NCBI GenBank assembly: GCA_945861155.1
Contig: CAMATN010000024.1
Location: forward strand, 1 to 49,246
Direction: 5' to 3'
Source: Rhizobium sp. Q54
GTDB taxonomy: Bacteria > Pseudomonadota > Alphaproteobacteria > ATCC43930 > CGMCC-115725
Length of the DNA: 49,246 nucleotides
Shown: positions 38,687 through 45,519 of the stretch, one piece after another
Position numbering within the stretch: the stretch's first letter is position 1
Layout: each line of letters begins with the position of its first letter
The notes under the pieces: generated by a model
The model's input: only the letters and a program-made list of their open reading frames with translations
Databases searched by the model: none
What the model was told of the DNA's origin: nothing
Position numbers and translations under genes: made by a program

Positions 38687-40978
38687 ATGATGTGCGACAT
38701 GATCGATCTCGCAGCCGACCGAGCGCTCCCGGCGGAGCCGCACCCGATGCTTTTCGCGGGCCTTAACGAAGCGCAATGCCGTGCCGTCGAGGCGGTCGAC
38801 GGCGCCGTCCTGGTGCTGGCGGGCGCCGGCACCGGAAAGACGCGGGTGCTGACGACCCGGCTCGCGCACATATTGGGGAGCGGACGCGCCTATCCCGGCG
38901 AGATGCTGGCCGTCACCTTTACCAACAAGGCGGCGCGCGAGATGCGCGAGCGGCTCGAGGCGATGATCGGGCGCGCCGCCGACGGGGTGTGGCTCGGCAC
39001 CTTCCACGCGCTCGCCGCGCGCATCCTGCGCCGCCACGCCGAGGCGGTCGGGCTCAATTCGAACTTCACGATCCTCGACACCGACGACCAGCTCCGTCTG
39101 CTGAAGCAGATCATTGCGGCGGCCAATCTTGACGAGCGGCGCTGGCCGGCGCGGGCGCTGCTCGGGCTGATCGAACGCTGGAAGGACCGCGGCCTTGTTC
39201 CAGGAAAAGTGCCGGCCGGCGACGCGGGCGATTATGCCGACGGCCGCGCGATCGCGCTCTACCGCGCCTACCAGCAGCGTCTCGCGACGGTCAACGCGGT
39301 CGATTTCGGCGACCTGCTGCTGCATAATCTGACGGTTTTCACCGGCAATCCCGAGATCCTCGCCCTCTATCAGCAGCGCTTTCGCTATCTGCTGGTCGAC
39401 GAGTACCAGGACACCAATATCGCGCAATATCTGTGGCTGCGGCTGCTCGCGCAGCAGCACCGCAATCTGTGCTGCGTCGGCGACGACGATCAGTCGATCT
39501 ACAGCTGGCGCGGCGCGGAAATCGGCAACATCCTCAAATTCGAGAGCGATTTTCCCGGCGCGCTGCTGGTGCGGCTCGAGGAGAATTACCGCTCGACGCC
39601 GGAAATCCTGGCCGCCGCCGCCGGGGTCATCGCGCATAATCGCGGCCGGCTCGGCAAGACCTTGTGGACCCGCGCCGAGGGCGGCGAGAAGATCACCGTG
39701 CGCGGGGTGTGGGACGCCGAGCAGGAGGCGCGCTGGGTCGGCGACGAAATCGAGGCGCTGCAACGCCGCCAGCATCCGCTCAAGGAGATCGCGATCCTGG
39801 TGCGCGCCGGGTTCCAGACCCGCGAGTTCGAGGAGCGCTTCATCGCGCTGGCGCTGCCGTATCGGGTGATCGGGGGGCCGCGCTTTTACGAGCGCCAGGA
39901 GATCCGCGACGCGCTCGCCTATCTGCGCCTGGTGCGCCAGCCGAGCGACGACCTCGCCTTCGAGCGCATCGTCAACATGCCGCGCCGCGGCATCGGCACT
40001 GCGACGTTGCAGCTGCTGCACGCCGAGGCGCGCGCCGACTCGCTGCCGCTGGTCGAGGCGGCGCGTCAGCTCGTCGCCGCGGAACGGCTGCCGCGCGCGG
40101 CCCGCAACGCGCTCGGCGCGTTTCTCGCCGCGCTCGACCGCTGGCGCGCTGAGGCTGACCGGCTGTCGCACACCGATCTGGTGCAGATCGTGCTCGACGA
40201 ATCCGGGTACACCGGCATGTGGCAGGCCGACAATGCGCCCGATTCGCCGGGCCGGCTCGAAAATTTGAAGGAACTGGTCGTCGGGATGGCCGAGTTCGAG
40301 AACCTCGGCGGATTTCTCGAACATGTCAGCCTGGTCATGGACAATGCCGCCAACAGCAGCGGCGACATGGTCAATCTGATGACCTTGCACGGCGCCAAGG
40401 GGCTCGAATTCGATACCGTATTCCTGCCGGGTTGGGAGGAGGGGCTGTTTCCGAGTCTGCGATCGGTCGAGCAATCCGGTTTGAAGGGGCTCGAAGAGGA
40501 GCGCCGCCTCGCCTATGTCGGGCTGACCCGCGCGCGCCGGCGGGCCTTCATTTCGTTTGCCGCGAACCGGCGCATTCATGGCCAGTGGCAGAGCGCGGCG
40601 CGCTCGCGCTTTATCGACGAACTCCCCGCCGCGCAGGTCGAGATGGTGACCGAGACCGGGCTCGGGCCGGCGCCGGTCTGGGGTGGCGGATCGACCGCCT
40701 CTGCCGGGATCGCCGGCGCCTCGCCGAGCTGGAGCGCCGCCTGGAGCCATGCGCAAGCCGGCCGCACCGCCCGCCAGCCGGTGTTGATCGAGAGCCCGCG
40801 TGTGCCGCGGCGCGGTCAGGAGGTGCCGAAAATCGGCGGCTTTGCCGTCGGCGACCGGGTGTTTCACCAGAAATTCGGTTACGGCACCGTGAGCGCCGTC
40901 GAAGACAACAAGCTCGCGATCGATTTCGAGCACGCCGGCGACAAGAAGGTCATGGACGCCTTTGTCGAGCGCCGGTGA
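38687..40978 (+). CDS. uvrD: UvrD/PcrA-type DNA helicase
   Basis: A 763-residue superfamily 1A 3'-5' helicase active in nucleotide excision and mismatch repair. Motifs: Walker A LAGAGTGKTRVLTTR (44-58), Ia AVTFTNKAAREM, II YLLVDEYQDTN, III CVGDDDQSIYSWRGA, IV LEENYRS, V LMTLHGAKGLEFDTVFLPG, VI RRLAYVGLTRARRR. The C-terminal Tudor-like tail (GDRVFHQKFGYGTVSAVEDN), which contacts RNA polymerase in PcrA/UvrD, is present. Met codons at 38687, 38690 and 38699 are all possible starts. Confidence 0.94.
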   Translation: MMCDMIDLAADRALPAEPHPMLFAGLNEAQCRAVEAVDGAVLVLAGAGTGKTRVLTTRLAHILGSGRAYPGEMLAVTFTNKAAREMRERLEAMIGRAADGVWLGTFHALAARILRRHAEAVGLNSNFTILDTDDQLRLLKQIIAAANLDERRWPARALLGLIERWKDRGLVPGKVPAGDAGDYADGRAIALYRAYQQRLATVNAVDFGDLLLHNLTVFTGNPEILALYQQRFRYLLVDEYQDTNIAQYLWLRLLAQQHRNLCCVGDDDQSIYSWRGAEIGNILKFESDFPGALLVRLEENYRSTPEILAAAAGVIAHNRGRLGKTLWTRAEGGEKITVRGVWDAEQEARWVGDEIEALQRRQHPLKEIAILVRAGFQTREFEERFIALALPYRVIGGPRFYERQEIRDALAYLRLVRQPSDDLAFERIVNMPRRGIGTATLQLLHAEARADSLPLVEAARQLVAAERLPRAARNALGAFLAALDRWRAEADRLSHTDLVQIVLDESGYTGMWQADNAPDSPGRLENLKELVVGMAEFENLGGFLEHVSLVMDNAANSSGDMVNLMTLHGAKGLEFDTVFLPGWEEGLFPSLRSVEQSGLKGLEEERRLAYVGLTRARRRAFISFAANRRIHGQWQSAARSRFIDELPAAQVEMVTETGLGPAPVWGGGSTASAGIAGASPSWSAAWSHAQAGRTARQPVLIESPRVPRRGQEVPKIGGFAVGDRVFHQKFGYGTVSAVEDNKLAIDFEHAGDKKVMDAFVERR

Positions 40979-41000
40979 ACCCCGAGCCCAAAACATGAAT

Positions 41001-41030
41001 GTCATTGCGAGCGAAGCGAAGCAATCGTGG
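41001..41030. repeat. Short dispersed repeat, left edge of the uvrD-prmA islet
   Basis: GTCATTGCGAGCGAAGCGAA followed by GCAATCGTGG begins 22 bases past the uvrD stop. A related copy in opposite orientation lies at 42329-42365, just before prmA (GATTGCTCGC...CTCGCAATGAC). The shared ends GTCATTGCGA and GCAATC match a repeat type seen between genes in several alphaproteobacteria. The pair brackets the inserted DNA between uvrD and prmA. Confidence 0.6.
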
Positions 41031-41080
41031 GCCGCGAGCCCGTCCTATCGAGTGGTACAAGTAAGACACTTCGTACCCAA

Positions 41081-41147
41081 GTTGTCATCCCGGCGAAGGC
41101 CGGGATCCATGTCTGCCGTGGATACCGGCCTTCGCCGGCACGACAAC
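41081..41147. repeat. Dispersed inverted repeat with 30-nt arms
   Basis: Left arm 41081-41110 (GTTGTCATCCCGGCGAAGGC...) and right arm 41118-41147 are reverse complements at about 26 of 30 positions. It directly abuts the surviving end of the integrase remnant, whose N-terminal part is missing. The core is the same as the palindrome at 4225-4242. Confidence 0.75.
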
Positions 41148-41157
41148 TAAGAGGTGC

Positions 41158-41400
41158 ATTACGTCTGACGCGACATGACGCGCTGCGGATGGTCTGGCGC
41201 CGAGCGCGCGCACGGGCATCGTCGCCGAGTCGGGTTGCCATTCGTTCCGCGCGAGCGGCATCACGGTGTACCTGGTGAATGGCGGCTTGCTCGAACACGC
41301 GCAGCAGATGGCCGCACACGAAAGCGCGCGAACGACGAAAATGTATGACCAGAGGAATGATAAAGTGACCCTCGATGAAGTGGAACGGATTGTGTTGTAG
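41158..41400 (+). pseudogene. Tyrosine recombinase (phage-type integrase), C-terminal frameshifted remnant
   Basis: Two frames joined near 41215-41221 give the C-terminal catalytic end of a tyrosine integrase. The first reads LRLTRHDALRMVWRRARARA (to about 41218). The second, from about 41219, reads IVAESGCHSFRASGITVYLV and then NGGLLEHAQQMAAHESARTT KMYDQRNDKVTLDEVERIVL to TAG 41398-41400. Box II HSFR (HxxR), the second His (AAHES) and the nucleophilic Tyr (KMYD) are all visible. The N-terminal two-thirds are replaced by a palindromic repeat, so the gene is dead. It shows that a mobile element once stood between uvrD and prmA. Confidence 0.75.
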
Positions 41401-41420
41401 GGCGGCACAATCGGCATTGG

Positions 41421-41558
41421 CTATGAGCGCTTGTCAAGAGCGGCAGCGCGAACCTTCCTCATGTACTCGCTCAACGCCTTCTTCGTGCGAAGCGTCTTTC
41501 TCCGTTTCCTCAATGAAAGGGCAGCGAGCTGTAATCCTAGTGTTGGCGTTTTAGTCAT
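41421..41558 (-). CDS. Possible 45-residue basic protein
   Basis: ATG 41558 opens MTKTPTLGLQLAALSLRKRR followed by a basic, helical tail ending AALDKRS. Upstream in-frame Met codons exist to 41654. There is only a weak GGCGAG-type ribosome site. It faces the integrase remnant tail-to-tail. It has protein-like helical character but no family match, and may be a remnant. Confidence 0.25.
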   Translation of the reverse strand: MTKTPTLGLQLAALSLRKRRKTLRTKKALSEYMRKVRAAALDKRS

Positions 41559-41684
41559 GCTCGCCATCATAGCACAAACGCTCGTGGGCGCTATCCACAC
41601 CGAAGTAATCAGTGAGATCAACGCCCACGGTTCCTCAACCGACATACCTTTCAATGAGTTTGCATTTTCGCGATTTCCCGATTT

Positions 41685-42221
41685 TTAAGGACAGGTCGCG
41701 CCGCTTTTGGTCTTCTTCCTTAGCTTGAGATCCCCACGCCGCTCCGTGACCTCGCGCAGGTGGTGCAGTACCTCCGCTAGATGCCGTGCCAGCTCTTCCG
41801 AGGACGTTTCGCCAATGACTACCGACTGATTGTCGCCGGACCAAAAGACCATAATCGGATGTCCCGAGGTACCGCTCAGCAAAGCGCGCTCTTTAACCGA
41901 CAGCGGCTGGCCTACACTGCGCCAGACAACATCAACGTCGGGATGGCTCTCTTGGAATTTGCGGATTTGACGCATCTCGTAGGCGCAGTGACGGCACTGA
42001 TTGGGTTCATGATAGAAAAGTAGGCTTACCCGTTCACGGCCAACTGTGGTAGAGGCAGGCGGGACGGCCGTCGTCGAAGTAGGCGGAACAGCAGTCTTGG
42101 GTAGCGCCACAGGCGGCGGAGATGCCGAGGGACGCGGTGGCGGAGATGATGGTGGCCGACTACCACACGCACTCAATACCAGAATTAAGACAATACACAG
42201 CGTTGCGCTTAAAATCCTCAC
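41685..42221 (-). CDS. Thioredoxin-like lipoprotein with CRHC motif
   Basis: The start chosen is GTG 42221, eight bases after a GGGAGG ribosome site; longer starts upstream lack one. The 178-residue product has a lipoprotein signal peptide (VRILSATLCIVLILVLSAC, lipobox LSAC, Cys19). A low-complexity Pro/Ser/Thr linker follows, including two AVPPxSTT units. The thioredoxin-like domain has Cys76-Arg-His-Cys79 (HEPNQCRHCAYEMRQI) and a cis-Pro-like GTSGHPIMVFW. It should face the periplasm as a thiol oxidoreductase. Composition is less GC-rich than uvrD and prmA on either side, consistent with acquired DNA. Confidence 0.65.
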   Translation of the reverse strand: MRILSATLCIVLILVLSACGSRPPSSPPPRPSASPPPVALPKTAVPPTSTTAVPPASTTVGRERVSLLFYHEPNQCRHCAYEMRQIRKFQESHPDVDVVWRSVGQPLSVKERALLSGTSGHPIMVFWSGDNQSVVIGETSSEELARHLAEVLHHLREVTERRGDLKLRKKTKSGATCP

Positions 42222-42328
42222 GTCGGTGTCCTCCCAGACGGTTAAAATTTGGACCAGACTATCTTTATGCGAGAGTCGCGGCAATATATTTCTATTTGCT
42301 ATCCCCTGTCCGTAGGTGTTATCCACTA

Positions 42329-42365
42329 GATTGCTCGCTCGCGCTAACGCACTCCTCGCAATGAC
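42329..42365. repeat. Short dispersed repeat, right edge of the uvrD-prmA islet
   Basis: GATTGCTCGCTCGCGC ... CTCCTCGCAATGAC ends ten bases before the prmA start. Reverse-complemented, it shares both ends with the copy at 41001-41030 (GTCATTGCGA...GCAATC). Confidence 0.6.
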
Positions 42366-42375
42366 AAACTAAGCT

Positions 42376-43257
42376 ATGATCGGACCTTTGCGTATCGTTG
42401 CCGAAATCGAGGGCGCGGATGCGGCGCTTGCCGTTGCCGCGGCGCTCGACCCGTTGGCCGGGGCGGTCAGCGCGTTCGAGGTGCCGGGCGAGGCCGGCCA
42501 GGACGCGGTGCGGTGGCTGGTCGACGCGTATCCGCGCGCGCCGGTGCTCGATAGCACCTTGGAGATCCGGCTGGCGCTTGCCGCCGCCGGAGCGGGCGGG
42601 CGCCTGATCCGCATCAGCGAAGAGCGGCTGCGCGACCGCGATTGGCTTGCGGAAAACCGCCGCGCCTTTCCGCCGATCCGCATCGGGCGGTTCTTTGTCT
42701 ACGGCTCGCACTGGAAGGGAACCGTGCCGGCCGGGGCGATCAGGATCGAGATCGACGCGGCGACCGCGTTCGGCACCGGGGAACACCCCTCGACCCGCGG
42801 CTGCCTGGTGGCGCTAGACCGCCTGGCGCGGCGCCGCCGCTTTCGCCGCCCGCTCGATATCGGCACCGGCAGCGGCGTGTTGGCGATCGCCGCGGCAAAA
42901 ATTCTGCATCGCGCGGTGCTGGCGAGCGACATCGATTGCGGCTCGGTGCGGGTCGCCGCCCACCACATCAGGCGCAACGGTCTCGCCGGCAAGGTGCGCG
43001 CCGTGTGCGCGCCGGGATACCGCAGCCGGGCGGTGCGCCGCTCCGATCACGATCTGATTTTCGGGAATATATTGGCGCGCCCGCTGGCGCTGATGGCGCG
43101 CGATCTGGCGCGCGCGATGGCGCCGGGCGGCGTCGCGATTCTGTCGGGATTGCTGCGGCGGCAGGAAGCACAGGTGCTGACGGCGCACCGCGCTCAGGGC
43201 CTCGCCCTCGACCGCCGCGTCGTCATCGAGGGCTGGTCGACGTTGATCCTGCGATGA
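42376..43257 (+). CDS. prmA: Ribosomal protein L11 methyltransferase
   Basis: A 293-residue SAM-dependent enzyme that trimethylates lysines of ribosomal protein L11. Diagnostic motifs are the substrate/SAM gate AFGTGEHPSTRGCL (about 131-144), motif I LDIGTGSGVLAIAAAK (about 159-174) and the catalytic-type NILARPL segment (IFGNILARPLALMA, the NxLA/P motif). The alphaproteobacterial arrangement uvrD-prmA is recognisable but interrupted by a 1.4 kb islet. ATG 42376 (MIGPLRIVAEIEG) is the only sensible start. Confidence 0.92.
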   Translation: MIGPLRIVAEIEGADAALAVAAALDPLAGAVSAFEVPGEAGQDAVRWLVDAYPRAPVLDSTLEIRLALAAAGAGGRLIRISEERLRDRDWLAENRRAFPPIRIGRFFVYGSHWKGTVPAGAIRIEIDAATAFGTGEHPSTRGCLVALDRLARRRRFRRPLDIGTGSGVLAIAAAKILHRAVLASDIDCGSVRVAAHHIRRNGLAGKVRAVCAPGYRSRAVRRSDHDLIFGNILARPLALMARDLARAMAPGGVAILSGLLRRQEAQVLTAHRAQGLALDRRVVIEGWSTLILR

Positions 43258-43333
43258 GCGTTTTGGGCGACCCTTGCCGGCCGGGCGGCTCGGGTTCATC
43301 ATTGCGCGTCACAAGGACGAGCGGAGCCACGCG

Positions 43334-44773
43334 ATGAGCACTCTGCCGGAAGACGGTCTGGTCGCGGTCGTCAAGCGCGACTGCCCGACCTGCGTGATGA
43401 CCGCGCCGGTGCTCGGCGAATTGGCGCGGCGCGCCGGCATCATTGTCTACAGCCAGGACGATCCCTCGTTTCCCGACACCGTGGCGCTGCGCGAAAGTGA
43501 TCTCGGGCTCGATATGTCGCACCGCCTCAAGATCGAGATCGTGCCGACCCTGATCCGGCTCGAAGGCGGCCGCGAGGTGGCGCGGACCTATGGCTGGGAC
43601 CGTGCCGAATGGGAGCGGCTCAGCGGCTTGAGCGATCTCGGCCGCGACCTGCCGGCATCCCAGCCCGGTTGCGGCGCCAGGAATATCGAGCCGGGAACTT
43701 TCGAACGCCTCAAGGTGCGTTTCAACGAGACCGGGCTCAAATCGCGCCGGATCGAGATCGGCGGCGACGAGGACGAGCAGGAGGCGATGTTCGCGCGCGG
43801 CTGGTCGGACGGGCTGCCCCTGGTGCCGCCGATCGAGGAGCGGGTGCTGCGCATGCTCGACGGCACCGGCCGCGACCCGCAGGAAGTCATTGGGCTGGTG
43901 CCGCCCGCCCTCGCCGCCGCGACGGTCGAGAAGATCGCGGTCAACGCGGTGATGGCCGGGTGCAAGCCCGAATATCTGCCGGTCGTATTGGCCGCGGTCG
44001 AGGCGGTGCTCGACGAATCCTTCGCGATGCACGGCGTCCTGGCGACGACGATGTTTGTCGGGCCGGTCGTGATCGTCAACGGCGCGGTGCGCCGGCGGAT
44101 CGGCATGAATGCCAAGGGCAACGCGCTGGGCCAGGGCAACCGCGCCAACAGCTCGATCGGCCGGGCGCTGCAGCTGGTCATCCGCAACATCGGCGAGGGC
44201 CGGCCGCAGGAGGTCGACCGCGCGACCCTCGGCAATCCCGGCAAGCTCGGCTATTGCTTTGCCGAGGATGAGGAGGGGTCGTCCTGGGAGCCGCTTTCGG
44301 TCGAGCGCGGGATGAAGCCCGGCGCCTCGGCGGTGACGGTGTTCGCAGGCTTTGGTTTGCAGGGCGTCGTCGACCAGAAATCGCGCGACCCCGAAAGCCT
44401 CGTGCGCAGCTTTGCCGAGTCGCTGAAGGCGGTGCACAACGTCAAGATCGCGCCGGCCTGCGATGCCCTCATTGTCGTTTGCCCGGAGCACGAGCGTACC
44501 TTCCGGGATGCCGGCTGGTCGAAGGCGCGGCTCTATGAAGAACTCTACCGGCTGTGCGAGATCCCCGGCGACGAGTTGGTCGCCGGCGCAAGGGGCATCG
44601 CCGAAGGCGGCCCCGCCTCGCTGGCCGGTAAGACTGTCAACAAGTTCCGCCCGGGCGGCCTCTTGATCGTCCGCGCCGGAGGCGACGCCGGGATGTTCTC
44701 CGGCATTATCGGCGGCTGGTCCGCGAGCGGCGGCCACGGCAGCGTTCCGGTCACCCGCGAGGTGAAACTGTAA
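43334..44773 (+). CDS. Thioredoxin-domain fusion protein, partner of the UGSC selenoprotein
   Basis: A 479-residue protein from ATG 43334 (GGAG at 43323-43326). Residues 1-100 form a thioredoxin-like domain with Cys17-Pro-Thr-Cys20 (VKRDCPTCVMTAPVLGEL) and the cis-proline Pro71 (EIVPTLIRLEGG). The remaining 370 residues are a different domain without a motif I can name. It is rich in conserved-looking segments (GWSDGLPLVPPIEERVLRML, VNAVMAGCKPEYLPVVLAAV, RRRIGMNAKGNALGQGNRAN) and ends GGWSASGGHGSVPVTREVKL. No signal peptide is seen, so it is cytosolic. The selenoprotein gene starts 150 bases downstream on the same strand. I infer that its CPTC pair, the C-terminal domain and the Sec-Gly-Ser-Cys centre work in one redox reaction; the substrate is unknown. 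Confidence 0.7.
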   Translation: MSTLPEDGLVAVVKRDCPTCVMTAPVLGELARRAGIIVYSQDDPSFPDTVALRESDLGLDMSHRLKIEIVPTLIRLEGGREVARTYGWDRAEWERLSGLSDLGRDLPASQPGCGARNIEPGTFERLKVRFNETGLKSRRIEIGGDEDEQEAMFARGWSDGLPLVPPIEERVLRMLDGTGRDPQEVIGLVPPALAAATVEKIAVNAVMAGCKPEYLPVVLAAVEAVLDESFAMHGVLATTMFVGPVVIVNGAVRRRIGMNAKGNALGQGNRANSSIGRALQLVIRNIGEGRPQEVDRATLGNPGKLGYCFAEDEEGSSWEPLSVERGMKPGASAVTVFAGFGLQGVVDQKSRDPESLVRSFAESLKAVHNVKIAPACDALIVVCPEHERTFRDAGWSKARLYEELYRLCEIPGDELVAGARGIAEGGPASLAGKTVNKFRPGGLLIVRAGGDAGMFSGIIGGWSASGGHGSVPVTREVKL

Positions 44774-44786
44774 GGTACGTCTCCGC

Positions 44787-44866
44787 CGTCACCCCCGCGC
44801 AAGCGGGGGTCCAGGGCAACCCGTCGGGACCCGGATCCCTGGATTCCCGCTTTCGCGGGAATGACG
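44787..44866. repeat. Dispersed inverted repeat between the thioredoxin-fusion and selenoprotein genes
   Basis: Left arm 44787-44814 (CGTCACCCCCGCGCAAGCGG...) and right arm 44839-44866 are reverse complements at most of 28 positions. It lies in the 150-base spacer of the presumed operon and could tune relative expression. Confidence 0.8.
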
Positions 44867-44923
44867 CCAAACCGCGGATGCGGCGCCGACTGCCTATCCG
44901 GGTCCGAACCAGAGGAGGTGTCC

Positions 44924-45436
44924 ATGACTGTGCTTCTCGACCCGACCTCGGAGCGAAGTCCGACGATTCGCCCGCGATTACCACGGCCGGACAGCCTCGA
45001 CGGGCTGACGGTCGGCATCCTGGACATCGCCAAATCGCGGGGCGATGTGTTCCTCGACCGCCTCGACGAGCGCCTCCAGGAACGCGGCATCGCGGTCAGG
45101 CGCTACCGGAAGCCGACCAATGTAAGACCGGCGCCGTTGCCGTTGCAGCAGCAGATCGCCACCGAGGTCAACCTCGTCATCGAGGGCCTCAGCGACTGAG
45201 GGTCCTGCATATCGTGCTGTACGCATGACATGGCGGAACTCGAAGCCCGCGGCATTCCAACGGTCGGCGTGGCGACGACCGAATTTATCGAGGGCGCGAA
45301 GGCGCAGGCAAAATCGCTCGGCACCGATCCCGCCCTGGTGTTCATCCCGCATCCGGTGCAGGACCGCACCAACGACGAACTACGCCAGCTCGCCGATGAG
45401 CATTTCGACGCGATCGTCAAGTTGCTGGTGAAGTAA
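44924..45436 (+). CDS. Predicted selenoprotein with Sec-Gly-Ser-Cys (UGSC) motif; in-frame TGA at 45197-45199
   Basis: ATG 44924 follows a strong GGAGG site (44914-44918). After 91 codons, ending NLVIEGLSD, there is a TGA (45197-45199). The same frame then continues open for 78 more codons to a TAA at 45434: GSCISCCTHDMAELEARGIP, then TVGVATTEFIEGAKAQ, to FDAIVKLLVK. Both halves have clean coding character, and the split falls exactly at a U-G-S-C redox motif, known from the UGSC family of (seleno)proteins. Read through, the protein is 170 residues with Sec92 and nearby Cys95, Cys98 and Cys99. A SECIS-like hairpin follows at once (45203-45237). Gene callers will stop at 45199 or start at 45230. 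The fold appears alpha/beta (LTVGILDIAKSRGDVFLDRL). Genes for selenocysteine insertion are outside the window. A nonsense mutation is the alternative. Confidence 0.85.
45200..45237 (+). promoter_or_regulatory. SECIS-like hairpin directly after the in-frame TGA
   Basis: Nested pairs: 45213-45215 CGT with 45221-45223 ACG closing a five-base loop GCTGT (45216-45220); 45208-45210 CAT with 45225-45227 ATG; outer TCC 45203-45205 with GGA 45235-45237. The apical loop starts with G, 17 bases after the TGA, close to the spacing in the E. coli fdhF SECIS. Folding was done by eye, so the exact pairing is uncertain. Confidence 0.55.
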
Positions 45437-45444
45437 AGAAGGCG

Positions 45445-45490
45445 CCCCCACCCTAACCCTCCCCCGCTTGCGGGGGAGGGAAGCGTGCGC
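45445..45490. repeat. Palindromic repeat, intergenic copy of the element found inside the hydrolase gene
   Basis: CCCCCACCCTAACCCTCCCC / CGCTTGCGGGGGAGGG forms a strong hairpin nine bases after the selenoprotein stop and 29 bases beyond the stop of the convergent solute-binding-protein gene. It could end transcription from both sides. It is the sister of the repeat at 11671-11716. Confidence 0.8.
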
Positions 45491-45519
45491 CGGAGCGCAG
45501 GCGGGTATGGGTTGCAGAC

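Noticed and set aside
41161-41180. TGA in the integrase remnant considered as a second selenocysteine codon
   Set aside because: The conserved sequence switches frame at about 41218, so this is a frameshift; the TGA lies in a frame not used there.
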